Positions 1-8,072 of a stretch of DNA of 64,000 nt are shown here, one piece after another. Origin of the DNA: Saccharomonospora amisosensis (GTDB taxonomy: Bacteria > Actinomycetota > Actinomycetes > Mycobacteriales > Pseudonocardiaceae); NCBI RefSeq assembly GCF_011761185.1, contig NZ_JAAOYM010000001.1, positions 4,092,001 to 4,156,000 of the forward strand, given 5' to 3'. The position numbers and the translations under genes were made by a program. The notes under the pieces are model-generated. The model had not been told where the DNA came from and made no database searches. It saw only the letters and a program-made list of their open reading frames with translations. The number at the start of each line of letters is the position of its first letter. Position 1 is the stretch's first letter.

Positions 1-193
1 TGCCGCCCGGGATACCGAACACCACCTCGACGCCGACCGCTTCGAGCGAACGCACGAGCGACTGCGCACCGGTAACCCGTACCGGTGTTCCCGCGGGCGG
101 GGCGGGCTTCGGCCGTGCTCCTAGCTGGCTGGGCGACGCCTGGTGTGGCGTCGGCCCGGCATTCGTTTCCGATCGCGAGGTGGCGCTTGTCAT
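1..193 (-). CDS. ilvB: Acetolactate synthase large subunit, N-terminal part (cut by window edge)
   Basis: Only the first 64 codons lie in the window. Translated from the minus strand from the ATG at 191-193, the protein has a disordered Pro/Ala-rich head and then TGAQSLVRSLEAVGVEVVFG followed by IPGG, the typical start of the thiamine-diphosphate-dependent acetolactate synthase catalytic subunit. This enzyme makes acetolactate and acetohydroxybutyrate, the first common step of valine, leucine and isoleucine synthesis. A GAGG ribosome site sits just upstream of the ATG. The attenuator-like leader at 282-392 and ilvD at 1055 fit this assignment. The rest of the gene is outside the window. Confidence 0.88.
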   Translation of the reverse strand, partial: MTSATSRSETNAGPTPHQASPSQLGARPKPAPPAGTPVRVTGAQSLVRSLEAVGVEVVFGIPGG

Positions 194-230
194 CGGTTCT
201 GCCTCGTGGGTCTGGAGTGCTGGTGCGCTC

Positions 231-260
231 TGTCGGCTCTTGTCGGCTCTTGTCGGCTCT
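231..260. repeat. Three tandem 10-bp repeats in the ilvB 5' untranslated region
   Basis: TGTCGGCTCT occurs three times in direct succession (231-240, 241-250, 251-260), followed by a degenerate partial copy (TTGTCGTCTG). It lies between the attenuator terminator and the ilvB start, so it would be transcribed as AGAGCCGACA repeats. No function can be read from it. Confidence 0.75.
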
Positions 261-281
261 TTGTCGTCTGTTCCGGGCACT

Positions 282-320
282 AAAAAACCCCCGCCGACCG
301 AAATGGTCGCACGAGGGTCG
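282..320 (-). terminator. Attenuator-type terminator in the ilvB leader
   Basis: On the minus strand the stretch reads as an imperfect GC-rich hairpin (CCCTCGTGCGACC, loop ATTTC, GGTCGGCGGGGG) followed directly by six T residues at 287-282. It lies between a short leader ORF rich in branched-chain codons and ilvB, as expected for transcription attenuation. The stem contains mismatches and I did not compute folding energies. Confidence 0.55.
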
Positions 321-360
321 CGCGTCGACGCAGAGGTGACTTCCCTACGCGTCGACGCGC
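320..360 (-). promoter_or_regulatory. Inverted repeat at the end of the ilvB leader peptide (attenuator stem)
   Basis: A perfect 12-bp inverted repeat (GCGTCGACGCGC at 349-360 and GCGCGTCGACGC at 320-331) brackets the stop codon of the leader peptide. The upstream arm overlaps the last codons of that peptide, so a ribosome stalled on its Ile-Leu-Val-Leu codons would cover it and free the downstream arm, which abuts the terminator stem. The competing-structure mechanism is inferred from this arrangement. Confidence 0.55.
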
Positions 361-392
361 TTGGGAAGTACGAGAATGGTCTGCGGTTTCAC
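345..392 (-). CDS. ilvB leader peptide (15 aa, Ile-Leu-Val-Leu codon run)
   Basis: A GTG-started ORF on the minus strand encodes MKPQTILVLPKRVDA and stops at TAG (347-345). Its core is four consecutive branched-chain codons, Ile-Leu-Val-Leu, the hallmark of an attenuation leader peptide for ilv genes. The GTG (392-390) falls within about one or two bases of the predicted transcription start, so translation would be leaderless. A hairpin and a T-tailed terminator follow. Attenuation of ilvB operons is known in Actinobacteria such as Corynebacterium; the assignment here rests on sequence layout only. The ORF is too short for ordinary gene finders. Confidence 0.6.
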   Translation of the reverse strand: MKPQTILVLPKRVDA

Positions 393-399
393 ATTGCCG

Positions 400-429
400 A
401 CGTTAATCGCCCCCGGTCACGGGTGTCAA
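400..429 (-). promoter_or_regulatory. Promoter of the ilvB leader transcript
   Basis: On the minus strand TTGACA (429-424) is followed after 18 bp by TAACGT (405-400). This matches the actinobacterial housekeeping pattern (TTGAC-N18-TAnnnT). The predicted start is about 393, at the GTG of the leader peptide. Confidence 0.6.
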
Positions 430-521
430 CTCTGCGGAATCGTGATCCCGGATACTGGACCGTCCGACCGTTGGACGCCCCCGAGTTTGGCCGCCGCTCA
501 CCAGCGGTGCACCATCGAAGG

Positions 522-1001
522 GTGGCAGATGACTCGACGAACCAGGCAGCGGCGACGCCGCGGGAGTCGGCGCAACAGGCCGAGCCCGCTGCCGGTGGCG
601 CCACCGCCGACGAGGGCAGGCGGGCGATCTTCCGCGTGCCCGCCACCGCCATGCTCGCCGTGCTCCTGCTGTTCGTCGGCGTGTTCCCGGCCGCGACCGC
701 GCTCCCCGCGCTCCTTCCGCTGCTGCTGATCCCGATCGGGCTTGCCTTGTGGGTCGCGCGAACCCGCACCACGGCCACCCGCGACGGCATCACCGTGCGA
801 ACACTGTTCGGCAAGCGGGAACTGCCGTGGGAGGCGCTGCGGGGGTTGTCGATCACACCCAAGTCGAAGATCGAGGCCGTGCTCTCCGACGGCAGCAAGA
901 TCGCGCTGCCGACGGTGCGGACCCGGCACCTGCCCGTGCTGTCGCTCGTAAGCGCGGGCAGGCTGCCCGACCCGTCCGGGTTACTCGACGAACCCTCCTG
1001 A
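522..1001 (+). CDS. PH-domain membrane protein, CFP-6 (Rv3004)-like
   Basis: A 159-aa protein when started at GTG 522. It has a short polar head, two adjacent hydrophobic segments (about residues 38-78, PATAMLAVLLLFVGVF and ALPALLPLLLIPIGLALWVA), then a bacterial PH-like domain with the typical TRDGITVRTLFGKRELPWEALRG-type strand pattern. In Mycobacterium the low-molecular-weight antigen CFP-6 gene also lies divergent from ilvB1, which supports the assignment. The start is uncertain: GTG 507 is also in frame, and the GAAGG before GTG 522 is too close to be a normal ribosome site. Molecular function is unknown for the family; it is probably membrane-anchored with the PH-like domain in the cytoplasm. 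Confidence 0.75.
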   Translation: MADDSTNQAAATPRESAQQAEPAAGGATADEGRRAIFRVPATAMLAVLLLFVGVFPAATALPALLPLLLIPIGLALWVARTRTTATRDGITVRTLFGKRELPWEALRGLSITPKSKIEAVLSDGSKIALPTVRTRHLPVLSLVSAGRLPDPSGLLDEPS

Positions 1002-1054
1002 CCGTTTGCGGGGTTCGGCCGTGGCGTCCGCACCGGCGGGCGTAGTCTTGCTCC

Positions 1055-2899
1055 ATGCCAGCTCTGCGTTCCCGTACCACGACCCACGGCCGCAACGCCG
1101 CGGGGGCTCGCTCGCTGTGGCGCGCGACCGGCATGACCGACAGCGACTTCGGCAAGCCGATCGTGGCGATCGCCAACTCCTACACCCAGTTCGTGCCTGG
1201 GCACGTACATCTGAAGGATCTTGGCGAGATCGTGGCCGACGCCGTACGGGAAGCGGGCGGTGTCCCGCGTGAGTTCCACACGATCGCCGTGGATGACGGC
1301 ATCGCGATGGGACACAGCGGAATGCTGTACTCGCTGCCTTCCCGCGAGATCATCGCCGACTCCGTTGAGTACATGGTCAACGCGCACCAGGCCGACGCGC
1401 TCGTGTGCATCTCCAACTGCGACAAGATCACGCCGGGGATGCTCAACGCCGCTATGCGGCTGAACATCCCGACGGTGTTCGTCTCCGGTGGTCCGATGGA
1501 GGCGGGCAAGGCCGTCGTGGTGGACGGCGTCGCGCAGGCGCCCACCGACCTGATCACCGCGATCTCGGCCTCCGCCAGCTCGAACGTGGACGACGAGGGG
1601 CTTGCGGTTGTGGAGCGTTCCGCATGCCCCACCTGCGGCTCGTGTTCCGGTATGTTCACGGCGAACTCGATGAACTGCCTCACCGAGGCGCTCGGGCTTT
1701 CGCTTCCCGGCAACGGGTCCACATTGGCCACGCATGCCGCGCGCCGGGAGCTGTTCACCGAGGCGGGCCGCACGGTCGTGGAACTCGCCAAGCGCTGGTA
1801 CTTCTCCGACGACGAGTCGGCGCTGCCGTGCTCGATCGCGAGCAAGCAGGCCTTCGAGAACGCCATGGCCCTCGACATGGCCATGGGCGGTTCGACGAAC
1901 ACGGTCCTGCACATCCTCGCCGCCGCACAGGAGGGCGAGGTCGACTTCACCATCGACGACATCGACGCGATCGGCCGCAGGGTGCCTTGCTTGTCCAAAG
2001 TGGCACCGAACTCCGACTACCACATGGAGGACGTGCACAGGGCCGGTGGCATTCCCGCGATTCTCGGGGAGCTGCACCGGGCCGGCCTGCTCAACGAGGA
2101 TGTGCACGCCGTCCACGCTTCCTCCCTGGAAGAGTGGCTGTCCAAATGGGACATTCGCGGCGAAGCGCCCGCAGGGGAAGCGATCGAGTTGTTCCAGGCC
2201 GCACCTGGTGGCGTTCGCACCACGGAGGCGTTCTCGACCGAGAACCGGTGGTCGGCTCTGGACACCGACGCCGAGCGCGGCTGTGTTCGCGACGTGGCAC
2301 ATGCCTACACCGCTGACGGCGGTCTCGCGGTGTTGCGCGGCAACCTTGCCGAGAAGGGCGCGGTCATCAAGTCGGCGGGAATCGACGAGGAGTTGTGGCG
2401 GTTCCAGGGGCCCGCGCTGGTCGTGGAGAGCCAGGAAGAAGCCGTGTCGGCGATTCTGGGCAAGCGTGTGCGGCCGGGTCATGTGCTCGTGGTGCGCTAC
2501 GAGGGACCCGCGGGAGGACCGGGGATGCAGGAGATGCTGCACCCGACGGCGTTCCTCAAGGGCGCGGGCCTGGGCAAGGTCTGCGCGCTCATCACCGACG
2601 GCCGGTTCTCCGGTGGCTCTTCGGGAATCTCGGTGGGGCACATCTCCCCGGAGGCGGCGGCGGGCGGCACTATCGGACTTGTCGCCGATGGCGACCAGAT
2701 ACTGATCGACGTGCGCGAACGCACGCTGAAGCTGCTGGTGGACGATGACGTGCTGGCGGAACGCCGCGCGAAGATGGAGGCAAGCGAGCGGCCATGGCAG
2801 CCTGCGGAACGCCAGCGGCCGGTGAGCGGCGCGCTGCGGGCCTACGCCCGCATGGCCACCTCCGCCGACACCGGCGCGGTTCGCGACCCCAGCAAGTGA
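1055..2899 (+). CDS. ilvD: Dihydroxy-acid dehydratase
   Basis: A 614-aa protein of usual length for IlvD. It dehydrates 2,3-dihydroxy-isovalerate and 2,3-dihydroxy-3-methylvalerate to the keto acids, the third common step of branched-chain amino acid synthesis, in the cytoplasm. The Fe-S ligand motifs are clear: [12 protein letters not shown] near residue 118 and [19 protein letters not shown] near residue 191, plus the C-terminal [20 protein letters not shown]. It starts [19 protein letters not shown], as in other actinobacterial IlvD. It follows the cfp6-like gene by about 50 bp and faces the DoxX gene, with a strong hairpin between them. It works in the same pathway as ilvB at the window's left edge. 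Confidence 0.97.
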   Translation: MPALRSRTTTHGRNAAGARSLWRATGMTDSDFGKPIVAIANSYTQFVPGHVHLKDLGEIVADAVREAGGVPREFHTIAVDDGIAMGHSGMLYSLPSREIIADSVEYMVNAHQADALVCISNCDKITPGMLNAAMRLNIPTVFVSGGPMEAGKAVVVDGVAQAPTDLITAISASASSNVDDEGLAVVERSACPTCGSCSGMFTANSMNCLTEALGLSLPGNGSTLATHAARRELFTEAGRTVVELAKRWYFSDDESALPCSIASKQAFENAMALDMAMGGSTNTVLHILAAAQEGEVDFTIDDIDAIGRRVPCLSKVAPNSDYHMEDVHRAGGIPAILGELHRAGLLNEDVHAVHASSLEEWLSKWDIRGEAPAGEAIELFQAAPGGVRTTEAFSTENRWSALDTDAERGCVRDVAHAYTADGGLAVLRGNLAEKGAVIKSAGIDEELWRFQGPALVVESQEEAVSAILGKRVRPGHVLVVRYEGPAGGPGMQEMLHPTAFLKGAGLGKVCALITDGRFSGGSSGISVGHISPEAAAGGTIGLVADGDQILIDVRERTLKLLVDDDVLAERRAKMEASERPWQPAERQRPVSGALRAYARMATSADTGAVRDPSK

Positions 2900-2920
2900 C
2901 GACGGGGCCCTCCCGGGTTG

Positions 2921-2961
2921 GCGAGGGAACTCCGCCTCCAGTGGAGCGGAAGTTCCCTCGC
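2921..2961. terminator. Bidirectional hairpin terminator between ilvD and the DoxX gene
   Basis: GCGAGGGAACT at 2921-2931 pairs with AGTTCCCTCGC at 2951-2961, and the inner CTCC/GGAG segments also pair, giving a long nearly perfect hairpin between two convergent genes. There is no long T tail on either side, as is common for actinobacterial terminators. Confidence 0.7.
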
Positions 2962-3002
2962 TGCCCTTCGGGCGCGGGCGGGCGGTCGCTTCCCCGCGCG
3001 GG

Positions 3003-3635
3003 TTAGCGGAACAGGACGATCACCACGGCGACAGCGGCCGCGGCGAGCAGTAGGGCGACAATCCCGAATGCCAGCGGCTTTCGCCGCCAAGGGGTGTTCT
3101 TGTCCAGCGCTGCCCTGCCTGATCCGGTGAACAGCAGGGCGAACGCGACGGCGGAGAGCATGGCCTCGTACTCGAAGCCCTGTCCCTGGCCTGCGAAATA
3201 GCCGCCACCGAGCTTGGCGTAGACGGCGCTGGCCGTCACCCCGAGCACCGCCGCGGCGCCAAGTGGTGTGAACAGTCCGAGGATCAGCAACGCGCCGCCC
3301 CCGACCTCGGCGATGCCGGTTATCCACGCGAGCAACGTGGTCTGGCTTGTGTAGCCCAACTCGCCGAGCGCGTCGGCGAATCCACCGATGCCAGGGCCGT
3401 CGAAGAGACCGAACAGCTTCTGCAGGCCGTGCGCGCCGATCGTCCCGCCGAGTGCCAGACGCAGAATCAGCAGGCCGAAATCAAGCCCGCCATGCCAACG
3501 ATTCGGGTCGTCCTCGTCATCGGAAAGCCGGTCCTCGAACGGTGGGTTCTCCTCGGGGGTGAAGCCGCTGCCGTCGAACTGGTCCGAGCGCAGACGAGTC
3601 GTTCGATGATCAAGCTCGTCGTCACGAGTGTTCAT
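3003..3635 (-). CDS. DoxX-family membrane protein
   Basis: A 210-aa protein started at ATG 3635 (MNTRDDELDHRTT). An acidic N-terminal tail of about 50 residues with a run of Asp/Glu precedes a DoxX-like four-helix membrane domain: LRLALGGTIGAHGLQKLFG, LAWITGIAEVGGGALLILG and LGAAAVLGVTASAVYAKLGG, with a final hydrophobic helix (AFGIVALLLAAAAVAVVIVL). The reading frame is open further upstream, but there it lacks DoxX-like sequence and overlaps repeats. No good ribosome site precedes the ATG, so it may be leaderless. DoxX proteins have been linked to redox and thiosulfate metabolism in some bacteria; the role here is not known. Confidence 0.8.
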   Translation of the reverse strand: MNTRDDELDHRTTRLRSDQFDGSGFTPEENPPFEDRLSDDEDDPNRWHGGLDFGLLILRLALGGTIGAHGLQKLFGLFDGPGIGGFADALGELGYTSQTTLLAWITGIAEVGGGALLILGLFTPLGAAAVLGVTASAVYAKLGGGYFAGQGQGFEYEAMLSAVAFALLFTGSGRAALDKNTPWRRKPLAFGIVALLLAAAAVAVVIVLFR

Positions 3636-3763
3636 GCGGGCGGAGAGTAGAGCATTACCGCCCGGTCGTATATCCCTACCGCGAACTCGGTACCCCGTGT
3701 CACTGGGCAACAACTGCCAGGTGTGATTCGCTCGCGCGCTTCCGAGTCTGCACACCGAACGCA

Positions 3764-3836
3764 GAACTCCCGGGCAGGAACGGGGAACTCGCGGGCAGGA
3801 ACGGGGAACTCGCGGGCAGGAACGGGGGACTCGCGG
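3764..3836 (-). repeat. 3.5 tandem 21-bp repeats just after the 2-hydroxyacid dehydrogenase stop codon
   Basis: Units at 3764-3784, 3785-3805 and 3806-3826, with a partial fourth to 3836. The core is GAACTCGCGG GCAGGAACGG as written on the plus strand. Read in the sense of the upstream minus-strand gene, it starts two bases after that gene's stop codon as C-rich CCGCGAGTCCCCCGTTCC units. The same repeat in the same sense orientation follows the MBL gene at 17962. Its role is unknown. Confidence 0.85.
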
Positions 3837-3838
3837 TT

Positions 3839-4750
3839 TCAGTACTCGCCGTGCACCAGGTTTTTGGGTAGTTCCCCCTGCACGTAGCGCTCGATCTCGG
3901 CGACGGCGACCCGGTAGGAACGCCGCCGCGCCCCGCATACCGAGCCCGCCACGTGCGGGGTCAGCACGACCCCCGGCGCGGACCACAACGGGTGATCGGC
4001 GGGAAGCGGTTCGGGATCGGTGACATCAAGTGCGGCACGCAGCCTGCCCGAGGCGAGTTCGGCAAGCAGCGCTTCGGTGTCCACGACCGCGCCCCGCGAC
4101 GCGTTGACCAACACCGCGCCGTCAGGCATCGCGGCGAGGAATTCCGCGTCCACCATGCCACGGGTGCGGGAAGTCAGCGGCACCAGCAACACCGCCACGT
4201 CGCTGCCTCGCAGCAACGAGGGCAGCTCGGTGACCTCGTGCACTCCCTGCCTCGCCGAAAGCCCGACCATCGTGACCCAGGCATCGAACGGCTCCAGCCT
4301 GCGCCGTACCTGCGTCCCGACATCACCCGCGCCGACCACGAGCACCCGCTTGCCCTGCAGCGTTTCCCCCACCTGGGGAGCCCACCTGGCTGCTCGTCTG
4401 GCGTCGGTGAACGCCTCCAGCTCGCGATACATCGACAGCAACACGGCGAGCACCCATTCCGCGGTGCTGCCGCCGTGCGCGCCACGACAGGTGGACAGCA
4501 GTACCCCGTCGGGGAGGGTGCCCACCCAGTCCTCCGCGCCCGCGGACAGCAACTGGATCAGCCGCAGTTTCGGCAGCCCCCTCAACATCGGCCGCACCGC
4601 GGCGGCACCGCCGGAGGGAATCAGCACCTCGGCCTCCCGAGCCTGCCGCGGAAGCGGCTCCCCCAGCCGGTAGCGCAGCGGCCGGACCCTGGAAACGCCC
4701 GAAAGGGCCACCATGCCGTCGTCGTCGGGCACCAAAACAGTGATCGTCAC
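3839..4750 (-). CDS. D-isomer-specific 2-hydroxyacid dehydrogenase
   Basis: A 303-aa cytoplasmic NAD(P)-dependent oxidoreductase that interconverts a 2-hydroxy acid and its 2-keto acid; the substrate is unknown. The Rossmann motif VLVVGAGDVGTQV is mid-protein. The catalytic set is present: Arg in NASRGAVVDT, Glu in DPEPLPADHPLW and His in LTPHVAGSV. I chose GTG 4750 (VTITVLVPDDDG) because it begins at the first beta strand of the family and is preceded by a GGGG-rich site; the frame stays open to GTG 4783. It is shorter than SerA and lacks an ACT domain, so it is not the main serine-biosynthesis enzyme. It is divergent from the lipoprotein gene at 4824. Confidence 0.85.
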   Translation of the reverse strand: MTITVLVPDDDGMVALSGVSRVRPLRYRLGEPLPRQAREAEVLIPSGGAAAVRPMLRGLPKLRLIQLLSAGAEDWVGTLPDGVLLSTCRGAHGGSTAEWVLAVLLSMYRELEAFTDARRAARWAPQVGETLQGKRVLVVGAGDVGTQVRRRLEPFDAWVTMVGLSARQGVHEVTELPSLLRGSDVAVLLVPLTSRTRGMVDAEFLAAMPDGAVLVNASRGAVVDTEALLAELASGRLRAALDVTDPEPLPADHPLWSAPGVVLTPHVAGSVCGARRRSYRVAVAEIERYVQGELPKNLVHGEY

Positions 4751-4823
4751 ATCCCCATCGTGACCCACCTGCGCCTGCCCCACTTACCAGAGGTTCACGA
4801 AGTCCCACCTAGGGTGGAGGATC

Positions 4824-6020
4824 GTGCGGATCATCCGGCCCGGCAGGCGGGGAAACTGGCCGCTGGCCGTCGTGGCCAGCGTAGGGTTGGTCCTTGCCGG
4901 ATGCGCCGAGTTCGAGGACTCCGCGGCCCCGACGAGCTGGCAGCCCGCGCCGGAGCTCACGCCGGAGGCCGGTCCGCAACCAGACCTGCCAGAGGCGGGC
5001 ACACCCGGGGTACCGAGCGCTCCGCCCACCTCGCGCACCCCGGTGCCGCCACCTGACGGGTGCACGGACTTCGACAAGGCGGTCATCGCCACCTGCCTCG
5101 ACACCGTGTCCGCCGTCGCCGCGCTACCGACCGATGGCTCGACCGTGAACGTCTACGCGGGCGAACGTAGCAGCGGCACGGTGTTTCGGGTCGGCGCCAA
5201 CGCCGACCAGGAAGAGGTGGCGCGGCTGGACGTGGACGCGACCGGCGACGGAGGGCTCACCGGACTCGCGCTCTCGCCCGGCTACGGCGAGGACGGACTC
5301 GTCTTCGCCTACATCACCACCGACACCGACAACCGGGTAGTCCGCTTCGCCGAGGGCGAGCCCGCCAAACCGGTACTCACCGGAATTCCCAAGGGCGCGA
5401 CCGGCAACCGAGGAGCGTTGCTGTCCGACGGCAAGGGGTCGCTGCTGGTTGCGACCGGCGACGCGGGTGACTCGCGCGCCTCTGCGGACCCCAGGTCGCT
5501 GGCGGGAAAGGTGCTCCGGATCACACCGACCGGTCAACCCGCGCAAGACAACCCCGACCCCAACTCCCCGGTGCTCGCCAGCGGGTTACACGCCCCCGGC
5601 GGGCTGTGCAAGACGTCGGACGGCTCGCGGCTCTGGGTGACTGATCAGGCACCCGACCGTGACGCGCTCTACCGGATCGAGGCAGGTAAGGAACTGTCCG
5701 TACCCGCGTGGACCTGGCCGGAGAAGCCCGGAGTCACCGGGTGCACCGACTGGACGGACGTATTGGCCGTGGCCACCTCCGAAGCGGCCAACATACAGAA
5801 CCTCCCACTCACAGAGGACGGCTCCGTCGGCGGCAAGCCACAGGTGACAATGGACGGCGAGAACGGCACCAGCTACGGCAAGCTCGGCGCGCTCGACCCG
5901 GTCACCCCGGACGTCGCGGTCGCGGGAACGGTCAACAAGGACGGCGGGAATCCGGTCTCCAGTGATGACAGGGTCGTCCTCATCGTCAGGCAACCTGCCT
6001 CGGGTTCCGGCCGCGACTGA
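4824..6020 (+). CDS. Secreted lipoprotein, PQQ-dependent sugar dehydrogenase-like beta-propeller
   Basis: A 398-aa protein with a lipoprotein signal: basic MRIIRPGRRGNW, a hydrophobic stretch and the lipobox LAGC at about residue 29. A Pro-rich linker follows, then a glucose/sorbosone dehydrogenase-like propeller with DATGDGGLTGLALSPGYGED, VFAYITT, GKGSLLVATGDAGDS, LAGKVLRITPTG and a GLHAPGGLCKTSDG segment. It is expected on the outer face of the membrane and may oxidise a sugar or alcohol with PQQ. I see no PQQ synthesis genes in this window, so an enzymatic role is not shown. It starts at GTG 4824 with a GGAGG ribosome site seven bases upstream. Confidence 0.78.
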   Translation: MRIIRPGRRGNWPLAVVASVGLVLAGCAEFEDSAAPTSWQPAPELTPEAGPQPDLPEAGTPGVPSAPPTSRTPVPPPDGCTDFDKAVIATCLDTVSAVAALPTDGSTVNVYAGERSSGTVFRVGANADQEEVARLDVDATGDGGLTGLALSPGYGEDGLVFAYITTDTDNRVVRFAEGEPAKPVLTGIPKGATGNRGALLSDGKGSLLVATGDAGDSRASADPRSLAGKVLRITPTGQPAQDNPDPNSPVLASGLHAPGGLCKTSDGSRLWVTDQAPDRDALYRIEAGKELSVPAWTWPEKPGVTGCTDWTDVLAVATSEAANIQNLPLTEDGSVGGKPQVTMDGENGTSYGKLGALDPVTPDVAVAGTVNKDGGNPVSSDDRVVLIVRQPASGSGRD

Positions 6021-6041
6021 GTGGCGAAAGCATGGGAACGC

Positions 6042-6560
6042 CTACCGACGCACCCGCTGCTGTCCCGGCAGCCGAGTCTCCGCCCGCAGCGCCACCACAT
6101 CAAGCACGGCACCGGTCAGCGAGACCAATGTCGCCGCGACACCGAGGTAACGGCCAATCCCCGTGCCGATGCTCACCCCGCTCTCGGTGAGCAGCCCACG
6201 CTGCTGCTCGCCGAACTGCCAGTCGATGAACACCCAGCCGAGCACGGTGCCCACGAACGCGACGACGGTGGCCACCAGCCACAGCTGAGGCAGCCCGCTC
6301 CACCTCGCCCTGCCCGACTGACCGAAGATCGCCACCACCAGCCCGGTCAGCACCAGCAGCAGCGGCGGGAACCATCCGAAGAACGTGGCCGACCACACCG
6401 GACGGGACACGTCCTCGCTCGGCAGCTCGGCCAGCGCGGCACGCAGTTGCGGGTCGGTGGCCGAAAGTTGGGTCCACGGCAGGAACAGTGCAGTCAGCGC
6501 GAGCAGCCCGGCGCCGAAGCCGAGCCACTCACGCCACGTCACACGTTTCGGTGACCACAC
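6042..6560 (-). CDS. Conserved four-helix membrane protein
   Basis: A 172-aa protein not assigned to a named family. It shows four hydrophobic segments: WLGFGAGLLALTALFLPW, FFGWFPPLLLVLTGLVVAIFG, LPQLWLVATVVAFVGTVLGWVF and GIGRYLGVAATLVSLTGAVLDVVAL. A Pro/Asp-containing loop of about 30 residues lies between the first two helices and a short basic tail ends the protein. It lies six bases downstream of gatB on the same strand and could be its last cotranscribed gene. The start may be ATG 6560 or a GTG a few codons later. No catalytic motif was found. Confidence 0.65.
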   Translation of the reverse strand: MWSPKRVTWREWLGFGAGLLALTALFLPWTQLSATDPQLRAALAELPSEDVSRPVWSATFFGWFPPLLLVLTGLVVAIFGQSGRARWSGLPQLWLVATVVAFVGTVLGWVFIDWQFGEQQRGLLTESGVSIGTGIGRYLGVAATLVSLTGAVLDVVALRAETRLPGQQRVRR

Positions 6561-6566
6561 GGCTGC

Positions 6567-8072
6567 TCAGGCGCCGACGCGTTCCAGGACCAGCTCGCGC
6601 ACGCGCTTTGCGTCGGCCTGACCCTTGGTCGCCTTCATCACGGCACCGACGATGGCACCGGCCGCGGCCACCTTGCCACCGCGGATCTTGTCGGCGACGT
6701 CGGGCTGCGCGGCAAGCGCCTCGTCAACGGCGGCGATCAGGGCCGAGTCGTCGGAGACGACCTTCAGGCCGCGCTTGTCGACAACCTCGTCCGGCTCTCC
6801 CTCACCAGCCAGCACACCCTGCACCACCTCGCGGGCAAGCTTGTTGGTGAGCGTGCCGGACGACACCAGCTCGATCACGCGAGCGACCTGCGCAGGCGTG
6901 ATCGGCAACCCCGCCAGCTCCACACCGCTGGCGTTGGCCTGCTGGGTCAGGTACTGCACCCACCAACTGCGCGCCTCACCCGGATCGGCGCCCGCGTCCA
7001 CAGTGGCGGCGACCAGGTCGGCCGCGCCGGTGTTCACCAGGTCGCGCAGTTCCTCGTCGGTGAGCTTCCACTCGGCCTGTATCCGTTTGCGGCGCTGCCA
7101 CGGCAACTCCGGAATGGTGGCGCGCAACTGCTCCACCCACTCGCTGGAGGGGGCGATCGGAACCAGGTCGGGTTCGGGAAAGTAACGGTAGTCCTCCGCG
7201 GTTTCCTTCACCCTGCCCGGCGATGTGGTGCCGTCGGACTCCTGGAAGTGCCGCGTCTCCTGGGTGATCGTGCCGCCGTCGTGCAGCACGGCGGCCTGCC
7301 TCGACATCTCGTAGCGCACCGCCCGTTCGACACTACGCAGCGAGTTGACGTTCTTGGTCTCGGTGCGGGTGCCGAACTCGGTCGAGCCCTTCGGCATCAG
7401 TGAGACGTTGGCGTCGCAGCGCAGTGAACCCTGGTCCATGCGCACGTCCGACACGTCCATGTCACGCAACAGATCCCGCAGCGCCGTCACATAGGCGCGG
7501 GCGACCTCCGGCGCGCGTGCGCCCATGCCCTCGATCGGTTTGGTGACGATCTCGATGAGCGGCACGCCCGCCCTGTTGTAGTCCAGCAGCGAGTGTTCCG
7601 CCCCGTGGATGCGCCCCGTAGCGCCTCCGACGTGCAGCGACTTGCCGGTGTCCTCCTCCATGTGGGCCCGCTCGATGCCCACCCGAACGATCTCGCCGTC
7701 GTCCAGCATCACGTCGAGGTGGCCCTCGAATGCGATCGGCTCGTCGTACTGGGACGTCTGGAAGTTCTTCGGCATGTCGGGGTAGAAGTAGTTCTTCCGC
7801 GCGAACCGGCACCACTGCGCGATCTCGCAGTTCAGCGCCAGCCCGATGCGGATGGCCGACTCCACCGCTTTGCCGTTCACGACAGGCAAGGCGCCGGGCA
7901 GGCCGAGACACGTCGGACAGACGTGGGTGTTCGGCTCGCCACCGAAGAGGTTGGGGCACCCGCAGAACATCTTCGTGCTCGTATTGAGCTCGACGTGTAC
8001 CTCGAGTCCCAGCACCGGGTCGTAGCGCTCTACGACCTCGGGAAAGTCCATCAGCTCAACGACCGCCGTCAT
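6567..8072 (-). CDS. gatB: Asp/Glu-tRNA(Asn/Gln) amidotransferase subunit B
   Basis: A 501-aa subunit of the GatCAB amidotransferase, which converts mischarged Glu-tRNA(Gln) or Asp-tRNA(Asn) to the correct aminoacyl-tRNA. GatB binds the tRNA and the kinase substrate. The N-terminal part shows [12 protein letters not shown], the zinc site CGCP...CPTCLGLPG and [12 protein letters not shown]; the C-terminal YqeY-like tail is [13 protein letters not shown] to [18 protein letters not shown]. Its ATG overlaps the gatA stop by four bases (ATGA), the classical coupled order gatC-gatA-gatB. Length is normal. Confidence 0.97.
   Translation of the reverse strand: MTAVVELMDFPEVVERYDPVLGLEVHVELNTSTKMFCGCPNLFGGEPNTHVCPTCLGLPGALPVVNGKAVESAIRIGLALNCEIAQWCRFARKNYFYPDMPKNFQTSQYDEPIAFEGHLDVMLDDGEIVRVGIERAHMEEDTGKSLHVGGATGRIHGAEHSLLDYNRAGVPLIEIVTKPIEGMGARAPEVARAYVTALRDLLRDMDVSDVRMDQGSLRCDANVSLMPKGSTEFGTRTETKNVNSLRSVERAVRYEMSRQAAVLHDGGTITQETRHFQESDGTTSPGRVKETAEDYRYFPEPDLVPIAPSSEWVEQLRATIPELPWQRRKRIQAEWKLTDEELRDLVNTGAADLVAATVDAGADPGEARSWWVQYLTQQANASGVELAGLPITPAQVARVIELVSSGTLTNKLAREVVQGVLAGEGEPDEVVDKRGLKVVSDDSALIAAVDEALAAQPDVADKIRGGKVAAAGAIVGAVMKATKGQADAKRVRELVLERVGA

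Noticed and set aside
389-2641. 750-codon open frame antisense to ilvD
   Set aside because: It covers an unmistakable dihydroxy-acid dehydratase, its translation is Arg/His/Gly-rich with no family signature, and long antisense frames are expected at this GC content.
3764-3836. CRISPR array
   Set aside because: The 21-bp units are directly tandem with no spacers, and no cas genes are present.
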